Both the position numbers and the translations under genes were made by a program. A stretch of 64,000 nucleotides of DNA from Vitis vinifera (Eukaryota; Streptophyta; Magnoliopsida; Vitales; Vitaceae), in assembly GCF_030704535.1 (NCBI RefSeq), contig NC_081807.1:2273001-2337000 (forward strand), written 5' to 3'. Of the stretch, positions 34,001-43,640 are shown in pieces; position 1 is the stretch's first letter; the number at the start of each line of letters is the position of its first letter. Under the pieces are notes generated by a model. It worked only from the letters and a program-made list of their open reading frames with translations, made no database searches and had not been told where the DNA came from.

Positions 34001-36221
34001 CTAAACCAAAGAGGAGACAATTTGTAAAACAAAACACAATAGCAAACTCCACAGGATGGAAAACAAAGCTCTTAAGACTCTTTACAGGTAGGAAACCTCA
34101 AACCTACAAAGAATTAGCCTGTTAAATTGTTGGTACACTCTAAGACCTATTTGATATTTACTAAGTTTGCAACATTGGTATGTTTCTAGAATGTAATGGA
34201 ATCTGTTTAGTGTATTTTCCTCTGGGATCTTCTATAAAGTTACTTCTTTGTTGATTGACAATTTATGGTGTAAAAGTTACTAAGAGGCACATGCTAGCCA
34301 GTTTTATAAACATTTTTGTGTTCCTTAACCTGTCGACTCACACATGAGTGACCAAGGACATCCATAGAAGCAGGTTGAAGAATGTTCCCCACGTCTGCAT
34401 GCAGGTTTTCCTGTATTTACAAACAAGGCTATCCTGATGAACAGGAAAACCAAACTAATAAAATAATTAGTTACACACATACACACACACAGGCCCTTCT
34501 TCACTTTTGAAATACTTATTGAAATATAATAGCTAATTTCTCCCGTTAGTAATAGCTTACAACACAAAATCTAAATCTCTAAGTACAAATAAGTTGACTC
34601 AACATTTTTTTTTTTTTTTCATGTTAGCCCATTGAAAGGTGTTGAAGGGGTTCAATCCAAGTACAAACACATATTCCAGAAACTCCAAAGGAGCCAGCAA
34701 AAGAGCAAACAAGAAAATGCCACCTACAACTCAAATTATCAGAAACCTCCACCACACAAATATACATATATTAGTTGTTCCCACCTAGCCCTATCTCTAT
34801 GCACCAGAGAACGTTGTGAGAGGCTGCATTCCAAGGATGTGGTAGCCCAATGGGCTATCACATGAAAACTCAAAGAAACCATAATGGTCCAAAACCCAAA
34901 TTCCGGGAAACCCAGAACTCAACCCTTGTCTCTAGGTCAAAGGTTTGACCCTAAGGGTTAATCCTAATTCAAGCTGGCAATCAACCTGAACACCCTGAAT
35001 TTTTATTTTTTTTCAAAATAAATTGCAGTTTAAATTTAAATAAAATTTCTCCGAACTAAGAATTCATTTCACTAACTTATAAATATCATTAAAGTCCAAT
35101 TTGAGAAAAATCAACAAAGTCTCTATCCCAAGTCTAGAACAGATGTTCCTACAACTAGTTCATAACCATCCAAAATAAATTCAAATTACATAAAATTGAA
35201 ATTAATTAACTAAATGGTACAAGTCCAAAAATTAAACAAAACAAATAAATTTTAAAAATTCTAGGCAGCTCCTGAATTTCCTGGGGCATTCTAGAACCCT
35301 CCCCGGTATATATATATAAGTTGTTCCCACCGAGCCCAATCTCCATGCACCAGAGAACACTGTGAGAGGCTGCATTCCAAGGATGTGGTAGGCCAATGGG
35401 CTACCACATGAAAACCTAGAGAAAATGTGATGGTCCAAACCAGCCCATTAAAACATCTTGCCTAAACTTATAAACCTAATCTTAATATCATCCATTTTTA
35501 GAAAAAAGAAATCCCCCCAATGCATTTACTTACACCTTCTAAACATGGATCCTGCAAACTATAAATGAGTTTACTACAGGGAAAAGGGACAAGAATGAGA
35601 GCTACTCCAATATTTGCAGGTTGGTATAAAGTCAATTTCAATAAAGACTCACTGATAGGTATATTAATATGTCTATTTTGTGTTTAGCAGAAATAAAAAA
35701 TATTAAAATCATACTAGGAATTGCATAAAGATGATAAAAGAAATTAGAGAATGAAAGGTTTTAGGGAAACAAAAATGCAGGCCTTTAATGAAATGCATAT
35801 AAAAATCAACAACTAAAAAATATTATTTACAAAATGCCACATAAAGTGGATCCTGGCCTTACCGGACTTCACTTGATTTGCCAATATCATTCCCCTTTTC
35901 CACAACAATGTTCTCTTCCACCTCTGAAGAATCCACACCACAATCCGATCCAAGGTGATTATTGAACACAGGAAAGACATGTTTCCTACGGCATGTCACC
36001 AATGGAGAGAATGGCCTTAGAAGGTCTAGAGATTGATGATGACATCTAGTAACATCTTCATATCTTAACCCTTTGCTTTTAATAAGTGCAAATGCATTGT
36101 GTTCTCCACTTGGCTGTACCACAACAGAGGACCCTGTAATCTTCTTTATCACACCCCCTCCACTCCCCGTACTTGTCAATCCAGTAGCAAGAACACCACC
36201 ATTCAGTTGCATAACCGCCAT
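21158..36221 (-). CDS. DTX45: MATE-family transporter, DETOXIFICATION 45-like, plastid-targeted
   Basis: Thirteen coding exons join in frame on the minus strand: 36221-35863, 33963-33821, 32763-32620, 32477-32302, 32087-31952, 29502-29406, 29323-29223, 24934-24771, 22887-22816, 22663-22547, 22459-22364, 22263-22142 and 21260-21158, about 609 residues. An S/T-rich N-terminus of about 120 residues fits a transit peptide. Then come MatE motifs: LPAMAGQALDPLAQLMETAY, GFKDTKTPV and the second-half AMAGHQI...WLAVSLLTDAL, with QPINSLAFIFDG near the end. The order matches Arabidopsis DTX45, a relative of EDS5. Intron 5 uses a GC donor. The C-terminus is uncertain: exon 13 may read through to the stop at 21158 or splice to 19448-19419. 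Introns are swollen by LINEs. The substrate is not shown by sequence. Confidence 0.88.
21379..21640. repeat. 133-bp tandem duplication in the last MATE intron
   Basis: Two direct copies starting GCAGGTTTTCAAAGTTTTGG (21379) and GCAGGTTTCAAAGTTTTGGT (21512) run through GCTCTTAACACTGCTAGCAC to TCTTGCAATTTTGAT. They differ at only a few positions. A long T-run follows the second copy at 21640. Confidence 0.9.
23159..23245 (-). mobile_element. 87-bp LINE 3' stub in MATE intron 8
   Basis: On the plus strand the insert starts at a T-run followed by GGTAGGTAAATATGAG, the complement of a LINE tail. Flanks are TCCCTGCCATCTTGTT (23143-23158) and TCCCTGCCATTTTGTT (23246-23261), a 16-bp duplication with one mismatch. 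Confidence 0.75.
23729..23742 (-). mobile_element. 14-bp LINE tail stub in MATE intron 8
   Basis: TTTTTTTGATAGGT sits between ATGTCACCTGAATTAATT (23711-23728) and ATGTCACCAGAATTAATT (23743-23760), an 18-bp direct duplication with one mismatch. The complement, ACCTATCAAAAAAA, is a typical plant LINE 3' terminus with its poly(A), so this looks like an almost completely 5'-truncated insertion. Confidence 0.6.
24423..24666 (+). mobile_element. 244-bp LINE 3' stub in MATE intron 8
   Basis: Flanked by a 21-bp duplication with two differences (24402-24422 AATGTTAAATATAGAGGAAT.. and 24667-24687 AATGTTAAGTATAGAGAAAT..). The 3' part reads GGGCCTCTCATCCATCTC and ends TTTTGTTTCTGATAAAAGAA, a LINE-like 3' end with a decayed A-tail. 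Confidence 0.7.
24990..25064. repeat. Compound microsatellite in MATE intron 7
   Basis: Four arrays adjoin: (CATA)n, (TA)n, (GA)n and (GGGA)n. They lie about 55 bp upstream (in transcript sense) of the exon 8 acceptor at 24934, so length changes here could affect the acceptor region. Confidence 0.95.
25560..27690 (-). mobile_element. Old, decayed LINE (minus), split by a younger LINE
   Basis: Read on the minus strand from about 27690, the order matches a plant L1-type ORF2: a VGLKFPFISFKSNEV-like segment of the RT, LGCEVAKLPSAYLGLP (about 26560-26510), AYWKGPHLLEGVLLTLIKGI (26450-26390) and EKIQCDILWG, and then a zf-RVT-like stretch near 25818-25597 (KVWGHLTPSRVYFFAWKSV). Frames are broken in many places. 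The younger LINE at 26753-27642 interrupts it. The outer ends are approximate and I did not find a target duplication for it. Confidence 0.7.
26753..27642 (+). mobile_element. Young 5'-truncated LINE (plus) nested in the old LINE
   Basis: A perfect 12-bp duplication AAGTAAACCACA flanks it (26741-26752 and 27643-27654). It contains one open frame of about 245 codons ending at 27489: the zf-RVT domain and the polyprotein C-terminus (SLDDLYLSPSV, WNSQVPFKVKSFVWLVAHKK, the C-x2-C pattern CILCMKHGESADHLFLHC). A short 3' UTR ends in about 18-20 A residues. The intact frame, clean duplication and long A-tail all point to a recent insertion. Confidence 0.92.
27900..28887 (+). mobile_element. Small LTR-element remnant in MATE intron 7
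   Basis: A 3' LTR is proposed at 28344-28887 (starts TGTTGGAAAGTG, ends GGTTGTTCAACA, so TGTTG...CAACA ends), preceded by a purine-rich CAAAGTGGAAAT. On the left, the same GGTTGTTCAACA end (27941-27952) is followed directly by a primer-site-like TGGTATTAAAGTC. The internal part is only about 390 bp, with no coding capacity, so this is non-autonomous or deleted. Most of the 5' LTR is not recognisable. The LTR contains an internal tandem duplication of about 64 bp (TATGTGTTCTTGC, 28756 and 28823). Confidence 0.6.
28890..29222. other. Rest of MATE intron 7, no other feature
   Basis: A-rich intronic DNA. I see no element or splice site that would add an exon. Confidence 0.5.
30446..31607 (-). 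mobile_element. 5'-truncated LINE (minus) in MATE intron 5
   Basis: A perfect 15-bp duplication TATGATCATATTGTT flanks it (30431-30445 and 31608-31622). On the plus strand it starts with a T-run, the complement of the poly(A) tail. One frame of up to 343 codons (31599-30568) stays open. It holds the C-terminal part of ORF2, with the zf-RVT domain: IWCPYVPTKVGCFAWEASWG, then CSLCCVEEETINHILIHC, then a W-rich C-terminus. The RT proper is missing through 5' truncation. Transcript orientation is the same as that of the host gene. Confidence 0.93.
33082..33440. repeat. Two adjacent tandem duplications in MATE intron 2
   Basis: The first pair (about 33082-33180 and 33181-33276) repeats CATGTAAGA-TGTAA, CATTCATACACA and ATGTAATGTGCAA. 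The second pair (about 33296-33365 and 33385-33440) repeats GAACAAACTAACACAATCAA and GAGAGAAGCAGAAAGAAATT. Both are diverged by a few per cent to 10 per cent. Confidence 0.8.
34769..34898. repeat. Direct repeat with an internal palindrome, copy 1 (MATE intron 1)
   Basis: About 120 bp starting AGTTGTTCCCACCTAGCCC and holding AGAGGCTGCATTCCAAGGAT, then GTGGTAGCCCAATGGGCTAT, which can fold as a short hairpin (TAGCCCA / TGGGCTA). The second copy is at 35318-35438. Confidence 0.85.
35318..35438. repeat. Direct repeat with an internal palindrome, copy 2 (MATE intron 1)
   Basis: This matches 34769-34898 in the same orientation with about ten differences. The hairpin arm reads GTGGTAGGCCAATGGGCTAC here, so one arm has a mismatch. 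Its origin (element or duplication) is not clear. Confidence 0.85.
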
Positions 36222-36369
36222 GTCAGTGATTTATAGTTCTAGTCCACATTCAAAATCCAATGATATCACTAGGCACATGCAAAGGACATATCCTGAACAC
36301 ATTCAAATAATATAGATCAATAAAGAAATCAATTTGAAAATAAAACATCACAGTTTAGTAACATAAGCT

Positions 36370-37800
36370 GAAAATTAAAAAAAAAAAATTATAAAATTAA
36401 CAGTTATCTCAATTATTTTCAGAGGAACAAAATGAGATAAATAATTGCATTAACAATCCACGGTTATGGACTCAATTCCAAACATTAGAATGGAATTGAA
36501 CATGAATATCAGCAACTTGTTTCCTCAGCTTCTCTGCAACCAAAGAGTAAAAAGGAAAATAAAAAAGCGGAATGATAGAGAATCAATCTAATAATCACCA
36601 GTAATCTCAATTATGGCAATTTACACAATAATAAAACAGGACACAAAATTACATGAATGATCCCCAGTTTATAGAACTGATTCCACATACAACTGGGAAC
36701 TGAACCTTCAAAATTAGAAAACAAAAAATCATCTGCTTGATCACAGTAAAATTTGTTCTTTTTTTCATACTGTTTCTCCACAAGCATATAGAGAAATAAG
36801 AAAAGAAAAAAGTGAAGAAGATCAACAGTAATCCCAGCTAAAGCAAGTTCAAAACTTAAAATGAATAATAAAATTGCATTCACAATCCACATTTCCTAGA
36901 CTCAATTCCAAATTTCCCAGTATGGAAGGGAATTCAACCTTCAAAATTGATCACTACAAACTTCAAAAAGAAAGGGTAACAAAAAATTACTTCTAAAACA
37001 GGATTTTCCAAAGTTTCTTTTTGTAGTTCCTTTTCTGCTACAAGCAAACAGAGGAAGAAGAAAAGAAAAGTTAAAAATAAAAAATAAAAATAAATAAAAA
37101 AGGACAGTGAAGCAAAGAACAGAGTTAAAAATCAGAGGTAATCTTAATTACAGGATTTTTCACAACAATAAACGAGATACAAATGGCAACAACTATCCAC
37201 AGTTCATAGAAACGATTCCACATATATACACCGAAACTAAACCTGAATTTCAGGTTCAAAATTGAAAAACTGGAAAACAAATAAACACTCTGCTTGACTG
37301 CTAGAAACCGCAGACAAAGAAATGAATAAAAACAACAAGATCAAACGTCCGAAACAGGATATTCAGAGTTTCCTCCTCTCGTAGGTCCTTTTTCCCTATG
37401 TTTCCCAGCAACCAAACCAAACAGAGGAATAAGTATAAAAACAAGGAAAAAAAAGAAACAGAAAGAAGCGAGGATGACAGAGAAGCCACAGAAGAAAGTA
37501 CAAAAGGGGGAAATTACCAGTATTCTAAGTTACGTCAATCACAACCATAAAGCGAGCCACATATTGGCATTAACAGTTTATAGAATCGATTCTAGGTATA
37601 GAAGGGAGTTTTACCTTAGTGATCGCAACGAAAAAGTTGAAAAATAAATAAATAATAAATAAATAAATACAGGATATTCAGTGTTTTCTCTTTTACAGTT
37701 CCTTTTTTCCTAAAGTTTGCCGGCAACCAAACAGACCAAAAAGAAGAGCAAAAGAACTGAATACAGAAAAGAACGAAAATCAAGCCTTTATGTGAAAATG
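36370..37800. repeat. Degenerate five-copy tandem array upstream of the MATE start codon
   Basis: Five units share, in order, a T-rich AGTAATCTCAATTA-like block, an ACAATCCAC/AACAGTTTATAG block, a CTCAATTCCA-like block (about 36471, 36678, 36901, 37211 and 37583) and a CAACCAAACAGAG-like block followed by GAAAA-rich DNA. Spacings are about 207, 223, 310 and 372 bp. On the minus strand this lies between the probable transcription start (near 37.9 kb) and the ATG at 36221. A possible acceptor GTGTTCAG near 36297 would place the array inside a 5' UTR intron. Confidence 0.7.
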
Positions 37801-38030
37801 TGGAGAGAGAGAACGAGAAATGGAACTGAAACAGACTCCTCACTCCACGACGGTACGGGCGAAGAGTTCCTTCTCGGAACTGTCGATTCGATCGCGGTTT
37901 GTGCGACCGCGTAGTTGTGAAGCCGTTAAGAACCGGTTCGAGTCGGTACCATTTTTTGTCCTGCCCCGACGAACCGGTCCACGTCGGATATCCCAAAGAG
38001 AATATGGGCCCAGATGAATGATACGTATCA
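37800..38030 (-). promoter_or_regulatory. DTX45: Probable core promoter / first exon region of the MATE gene
   Basis: The segment 37840-37990 is clearly richer in G+C and CpG (for example GATCGCGG, GACCGCG, CGACGAACC) than the AT-rich DNA on both sides, which in this window is otherwise seen only at gene 5' ends. A minus-strand open frame crosses it, but its protein matches nothing I know. The start site is inference. Confidence 0.4.
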
Positions 38031-39822
38031 AGTTTGATTTAGTCCTCGAGTTTATTTCTTTTGCGCATTCTGGTTTGATTTTTTTTTAAAATTATTTAAT
38101 TATATATTTTTTTTCCTATGTGTTCGTCAATGCCTTGGAATTCTAGATAATAATTTTCAAAATAAAAATAAAATTTTATTCGAAAATCAAAATATTAGAA
38201 TATAAACAAAAAAAATTCAAATTTATTTTAAAAATATTATTGTTTTAGGACAAAATTTATAGAAGAAAATATTTTTAAATAAAAAATTTATCCTTTCTAA
38301 TTTTGTAAAAATATGTTTTTAGAAAATAATTTCGAATGCGTATGAAAATGATTTTAAAAAAACCTTTTTAATATTTTTAATAATTGAATAATAAAAAATT
38401 TTAGATATAAAAACGCTTCATAAAATGACTATCAAACGGGTTTTTTTATTGAAAGTTCTATGGTATCGGCCCATTTGTGGGTATGGTATGGAAAAGGAGA
38501 ATTTTGTAACATAACATTATCTTAATAATAATAATAATAATGTAATAAGGTTTCTGTCATTTGGGATAATGATTTTGCAGCGAGACAACTCAGTTTGTAG
38601 GTCCATGCTAGCCAACTACGTTCCAAATTTTCAGTAAGTCATTCGATGATTCCGAAAAATAACTTCTATAAAAGGAATAAAATGTGACAGCCTACCAAAA
38701 AATAGACACGTGATTTCGTAATCTTATTTGCTTATTCTTACCCTCCCATTTTTACACTTTGATTTTTTTTTTTTAATATTTATTTATGCTTAGTAGACCT
38801 TTGAAAACAATTCTTAAAAATAAAAAATAAAACACACTTTTAAATTGTTTCTAAAAATAAAATTTTATTTTAAAAAACAGTTTTTCCCGGGAAAATATTA
38901 TACAATTACTCATAATGAGTAGCTTTATAAAATGTTCTGTAAATTTTCAATTGTTATTTAAAACACTGATAAAAAATAAAATAAAATATGCACTCCTAAC
39001 AGATTTTCAAAAAACTATTTTTTTTATAAAAATTCACCGAAGGAAAGAAAAAAAAGCAGTTAACATGTTTGATTTCACCGTGAAAAATAAGAAAGAAAAT
39101 AAAATATAATTAAAATTGATTAAAATTTTATACATTTTAAAATTATTTAATTAAATCAAATAAATAAAATAAATTTAAATATATATATATATAATTAATT
39201 TATTAATTTTAAATTTATTTTCTATTTTCCTTCATTTTTTTATTTCCTTCCATTTCTCCTCTCTATTTTCTTTCCCTCCATTTTTCCCATACCAAACATA
39301 GCCTTACACCGACTCAAAAACTGTTTTAAGAACATTTCCAAACAGGGCCTTACAATTTCCTATTAAAAAATTAAAAAAAAAAAAACAAACAATTATACAG
39401 AATCAGTAGCTTTATAAAACATTCTTCATATTCTTCAGAAACTATTTTAAGAACATTCCCAAACAGATCTTACAATTTCCCCTCCCCGATGATTCCACCG
39501 GTAACATGCTTTCTTTTATCCCGGAAGTCATTCTTCCCGGAAATTGTCGCCATAATTTACTACAAGCAATGTTCAAATGAGTAGCATAAAGCACCCCATG
39601 GAATAAGCAAAAATGGAGAATCAGAAGAAAAAGGGTTTAGTTTTCTGCACATTCACTACTGATGAGAGAGAGAAAAAATAAATTGCTGGGACATTAACAT
39701 TTAACTCAAAGAGGAGGATACAAACAATATACATTTCGCGGAAATTTGCTCATACACTGACATTTATTTTGAACACGGGGAGATGCAGATACCAAGAAAA
39801 AACTTCAAGTAATGGTACAAAG
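38031..39822. other. Intergenic between the MATE gene and the LysM gene
   Basis: AT-rich DNA with no supported gene. It contains a small inverted-repeat element (39063-39303), an (AAT)n tract near 38523, and a direct repeat of AACATTTCCAAACAG / AACATTCCCAAACAG near 39330 and 39451. Confidence 0.5.
39063..39303. mobile_element. MITE-like element, family 1
   Basis: TTA (39060-39062) and TTA (39304-39306) flank an AT-rich 241-bp segment whose ends are ACATGTTTGATTTC and ATACCAAACATAGCC. The core shares AAAATATAATTAAAATTGAT and AAATTATTTAATTAAATCAA with the copies near 58-63 kb. Confidence 0.65.
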
Positions 39823-42800
39823 CTACAGAGATCTTACTGAAAAAATTGAAGACCAAGCGAGAGCAATTGACGAGATGAAAAGGAAGGCCCAGCTCCAGAC
39901 TTGTAGACCGATCTTTTGAGCATCATTACTAGCTGTTTGCCAACAGGGAAAAACAATCCGGTTGACAATAATGTTAGTAAGCATGAAAGTTAAATTTTCA
40001 TGAGTTAGAACTGCATGAATTTTCAGTTGACCATTAATTGAAACAAACCCAGTTTGAATAACTGTCTACTGAAGAACCGGTCTAATGCACTTGTGCTGGT
40101 GTTAGTATACAAAAATGATTTGGAAAATTATAACGATGGGCAACATGGACGATCAGGGTCATGCCCAAAATCACTAGAGATGCCTATGTATTAATGGGCA
40201 ATATCAGGGAATTGAGGGGAAGAGCGTGAGGGGACTTCTATTGGAAGTTGTTTCTCATTTTCCTAATCTCACCATGTCACCTAGATGGCTGGAACACACA
40301 TCAATGGTGGAATATACCAAATGAAAATTTTCATTTAGTGACATAGGTAGCATGGTGCTTAAGCAATATTCATGGCTAGTCGCTAGATTAACAGGATATA
40401 AGAACTGAAGATAATGCATCAAAATTCATGATATGACCTTACCTGAACAAGCGTTCCCCTCAACAAGGGTTGTGAGGATCATTTGACTGGTGTAACCAGC
40501 ATAGGCACAGGTCGTTCGGTTACAACCAGCAGAGGTGCTGTTGCCTATATACAAACTGCTACCTTCACATTGCATGCTAGGGCACGTTCTATTGGATAGC
40601 TTAAGCTGGGATGGCTCACATTGTAATCTGACAATCAATCCAAAAATGGAAAAGAAAAAATGAAGTTAGTCTATGGGAAGATAACAAAGGGAAAGGAGTG
40701 ACTAGAAATTGGAGACCTTAGAGTGATTGACTTACGTCCAGTTGTTCGCAGAATCACACTTGCACATTACACAACTGTTGGCGGTGTAGACATATGTACC
40801 ATTAGCGACAAGTAAAGGATAGTCTAATGAGTTGTTATTTGCTACCATTGATGTACAAGCTGAGAATAGAAAAAAAGAGAAAACATAAATTTTTAATAGA
40901 CAATTAACAGAGATTAAGAAAGTATCACAGAAAATCAGAGACATGGACTTGGGGCTTTTGAAGGCTCCATTGGCTTTGGTCATGAATAGTGAGTCAGTAA
41001 CGGGATATAACCCACCCATTTGTCTAGGAGTTGTTTCAGATGGCTAGCAGCATAGGATAAATGTTAGCATCTGGGTCAACCAACTTGGGCAGGGCTGAAG
41101 AGGGTTGAAGCCAAGTTAGAGCCTTAGAGGAGAGAAGGAATAGTACAATATCAATGAGTTCAGCTGAATTAAACTTCCTTAGGCCAAGATTTTCCCAAAC
41201 TATAAGCACATCCAGCTTATATCATAAGCATTAATGGCAATCCCATTGTATAATTAATAGGATGACTCGTGAAAAATTACTATTATTTTTATACACTTTC
41301 TAATCTAGCATGCACAAACTAGTAAATAAATTAGCATACACATTTCGACGTTTGAGAGGATTATTGGAGGACACTCAGTGAATGAGCTACACTAGTAGCA
41401 TTCAGATGCAGTTTATCCAAGAGGGAAAAACAAAACAAATGTTTTTCAATTTTTATCTGGAATAGGAGGGCTCTAGTAATGGACATATATTCAACAAAAC
41501 AGCATACCAAAGCAAACATACCCTTCATATGATTCCAAAACACTAGCCAAAGACAAGTCATGTGGTGCCCATATTAGCTCAATAAATCGAAAACAAATGT
41601 ATATATCCTCTACACTATTTCACTCATGGACCCTAGTTCTTCATTTGGCAGTCCTGTTCCTATTTATTTCAACATGCCCCAAAAAAAGGGGCAATACTTC
41701 AACATGCCCCAAAATAAGGGGCAATACAACAGTGCATACCAATTATTTTTCCTTCCTAGGGTAATGTCAAAATCATTTGTGTCCTCAAATTTAACTACGC
41801 GTGCAACAGAAAATGCCAAGGTACTAAGAGCCAAGTATCAGCCTCTCAGTCTTGCTCCAATCATACATCAAACTTATTGCTTTTTCACAACTCCAAAAGT
41901 GACCCAATTGAGTGTACCAAAGTACTAACTCAATTATTAAAATCCTCAAGTTTTTTCAAATACCCCATATAGAGATAAAAGAGAAAATTCAAAATTATCG
42001 AGTGCCATATAATTTTGCAGAAACTTTACTTCAGTTCAATCATTCCATCCTTTCACTTCTCATCACCTTATATCAAAACGCATAAATCCACAAATAAGAA
42101 TGGTAAATGTTCCCCAAAAAAAGGACAGAATAGTGGATTATGACTAACATTATTCAAGCAAATCTACTTTTTCAAATAAAAGAAATAATAACCCATAATT
42201 TTTCAAATAATTACATTCATGTCATTCTCTTGAGAGGGGAAAAAACAATTTCAATCATTTAGCATTTTTGTTGCCTAGTTGAAACTTGAAACCCAAAAAT
42301 CAGTCATCAATTTCATACTTTTCTTACACTGACAAGTACAGATAAAGCTCCAAATGAACTGAATCAAATTCTATGCTCTCATTTCTCTTGAATGAATATG
42401 TAAAGATACATCAATTTTTGAATAATTTTTTCCTCTGCAATTTCCGTTGAGTTCCTCCCCTGTTTTCTTTCCCCAGCAATTTGAGTGATCCAAACTGAGC
42501 CTTGAATCCTTAAATAAATATCACCATAAATGTTTAAAAACAAAAACAAAACTGAAGTATAATTTTGTTCGATCAAATTAAGCAGAACCTCCGAGCTGAA
42601 GAATTTTCCTGATAATTACATTCATACCCTTCTACTATTAGGAAAAGCGTTTTTGTTACCTAATTCGAACCAAAAAAATCACTCATCTACTTCTATGTTT
42701 CTGAATCTGAAAAGTGCAGATAAATTAAAAAAAAGTGGTTTGGAAAAATAGGAGAAAAGCAAAAGACCTTTGAGAGGAACATCAAGAACAGCACCGGCCT

Positions 42801-43422
42801 GAAGATTCTTGGGATCTGTAATGCCGTTGAGCCTCAACAACGTCTCCTGAGTGGTGCCGTACTCCTCCGCAATCAGCTCCACGGAGCTCCCGGCTTCCAC
42901 CACATGCCCGTAGTGCACCACCTTCGATCCATTCACCTCATCGCAGCTACACGGCAGCGGAATCCATAGCTCTTGCCCTACTTCAATCAAATTCGCATCC
43001 GAAATGTTGTTCACCGCCTGAATCTCCTGATACGTAACCAGTCCCGCGAACACCTCCGCCGCGATGTGGTACAGTCCGTCGTCCTTCTGCACAGTGTACA
43101 CCGGCCGGTGGTTCGAAATTCCGGTTCCGTTAGAGCAGCGGCAGCGGAAGGGGATGACGATCTTGTCCTTCGCGGCTACGCTTTGGTTCGGCGAGGTCGA
43201 GGTCGGGAGGGAGTTGGCGCCGAGTAGAGTTCGAAGGTTTTTGACGTCGAAGAGAGTCTGGATGGCAGATAGAGTGGTGGTGTTGGGGGAGACGTAGTCG
43301 ATGAGAGCGCTGCAGGTGGTGGACCTGGTGGTGGAGTTACAGGTGAAGGCTGCCTGAACTTTGGGCACAGTGGTGAGCACGGAGAGGAAGAATAGGGCGA
43401 GAAGCAGAGTAGCAGAACCCAT
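39823..43422 (-). CDS. LYM2: LysM-domain GPI-anchored protein, LYM2/CEBiP-like (copy 1)
   Basis: Four coding exons join in frame: 43422-42768, 40859-40736, 40627-40443 and about 39932-39823, about 357 residues, close to Arabidopsis LYM2 (350). It has a signal peptide (MGSATLLLALFFLSVLTTVP) and a degenerate first LysM (residues about 40-80). A full LysM runs from VYTVQKDDGLYHIA to ELWIPLPCSC, and a second from VHYGHVVEAGSSVELIAEEY to VLDVPLK. C-x-C motifs (CRC, CSC, CKC) separate the domains. The rest is Cys-rich with N-glycosylation sites, and the last exon encodes a hydrophobic tail (WSWAFLFISS-like) typical of a GPI signal. The family binds chitin oligomers at the cell surface. Exact last-exon bases are less certain. 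Confidence 0.9.
41668..41727. repeat. 30-bp tandem pair, each a small hairpin, in LYM2 copy 1 intron 1
   Basis: Two units of TTCAACATGCCCCAAAA followed by GGGGCAATAC. Within each unit GCCCC and GGGGC can pair around an A-rich loop. No function is known to me. Confidence 0.85.
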
Positions 43423-43640
43423 GGCCAGGGGTAGGTGCTAATGCGCACGGTGGTGCTGAGGTTTAGAGTGGGAGGGTTTTAGTGGGAAGTGGAGGAAAAG
43501 GTGGAAGTGCAAGAGTTTGGCTACAGGGATCACGTGCGATGTAGCCTCTTACTCATTCGGAATTTCAGAGGCACCACTGTTGACCTGTTCATTCCATTAT
43601 TTCATATCCACCTTGCGAGGCTGGTTGGGGCCTTGGAGAA
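43423..43640 (-). promoter_or_regulatory. Upstream region of LYM2 copy 1
   Basis: Within about 220 bp of the ATG there are a CACGTG (about 43532-43537) and a TTGACC W-box (43580-43585, plus strand). W-boxes are common in immunity genes. No TATA-like box is obvious and the start site is unknown. Confidence 0.35.

Noticed and set aside
37616..37996. A 126-codon minus-strand frame in the GC-rich MATE upstream region
   Set aside because: The translation has no known domain and ends in low-complexity Phe/Leu/Tyr. It is more likely leader or promoter DNA.
43064..43297. Plus-strand frames opposite LYM2 exon 1 (also at 49196-49429)
   Set aside because: They are antisense shadows in GC-rich codons of the LysM exon; conservation follows from the near-identical tract.
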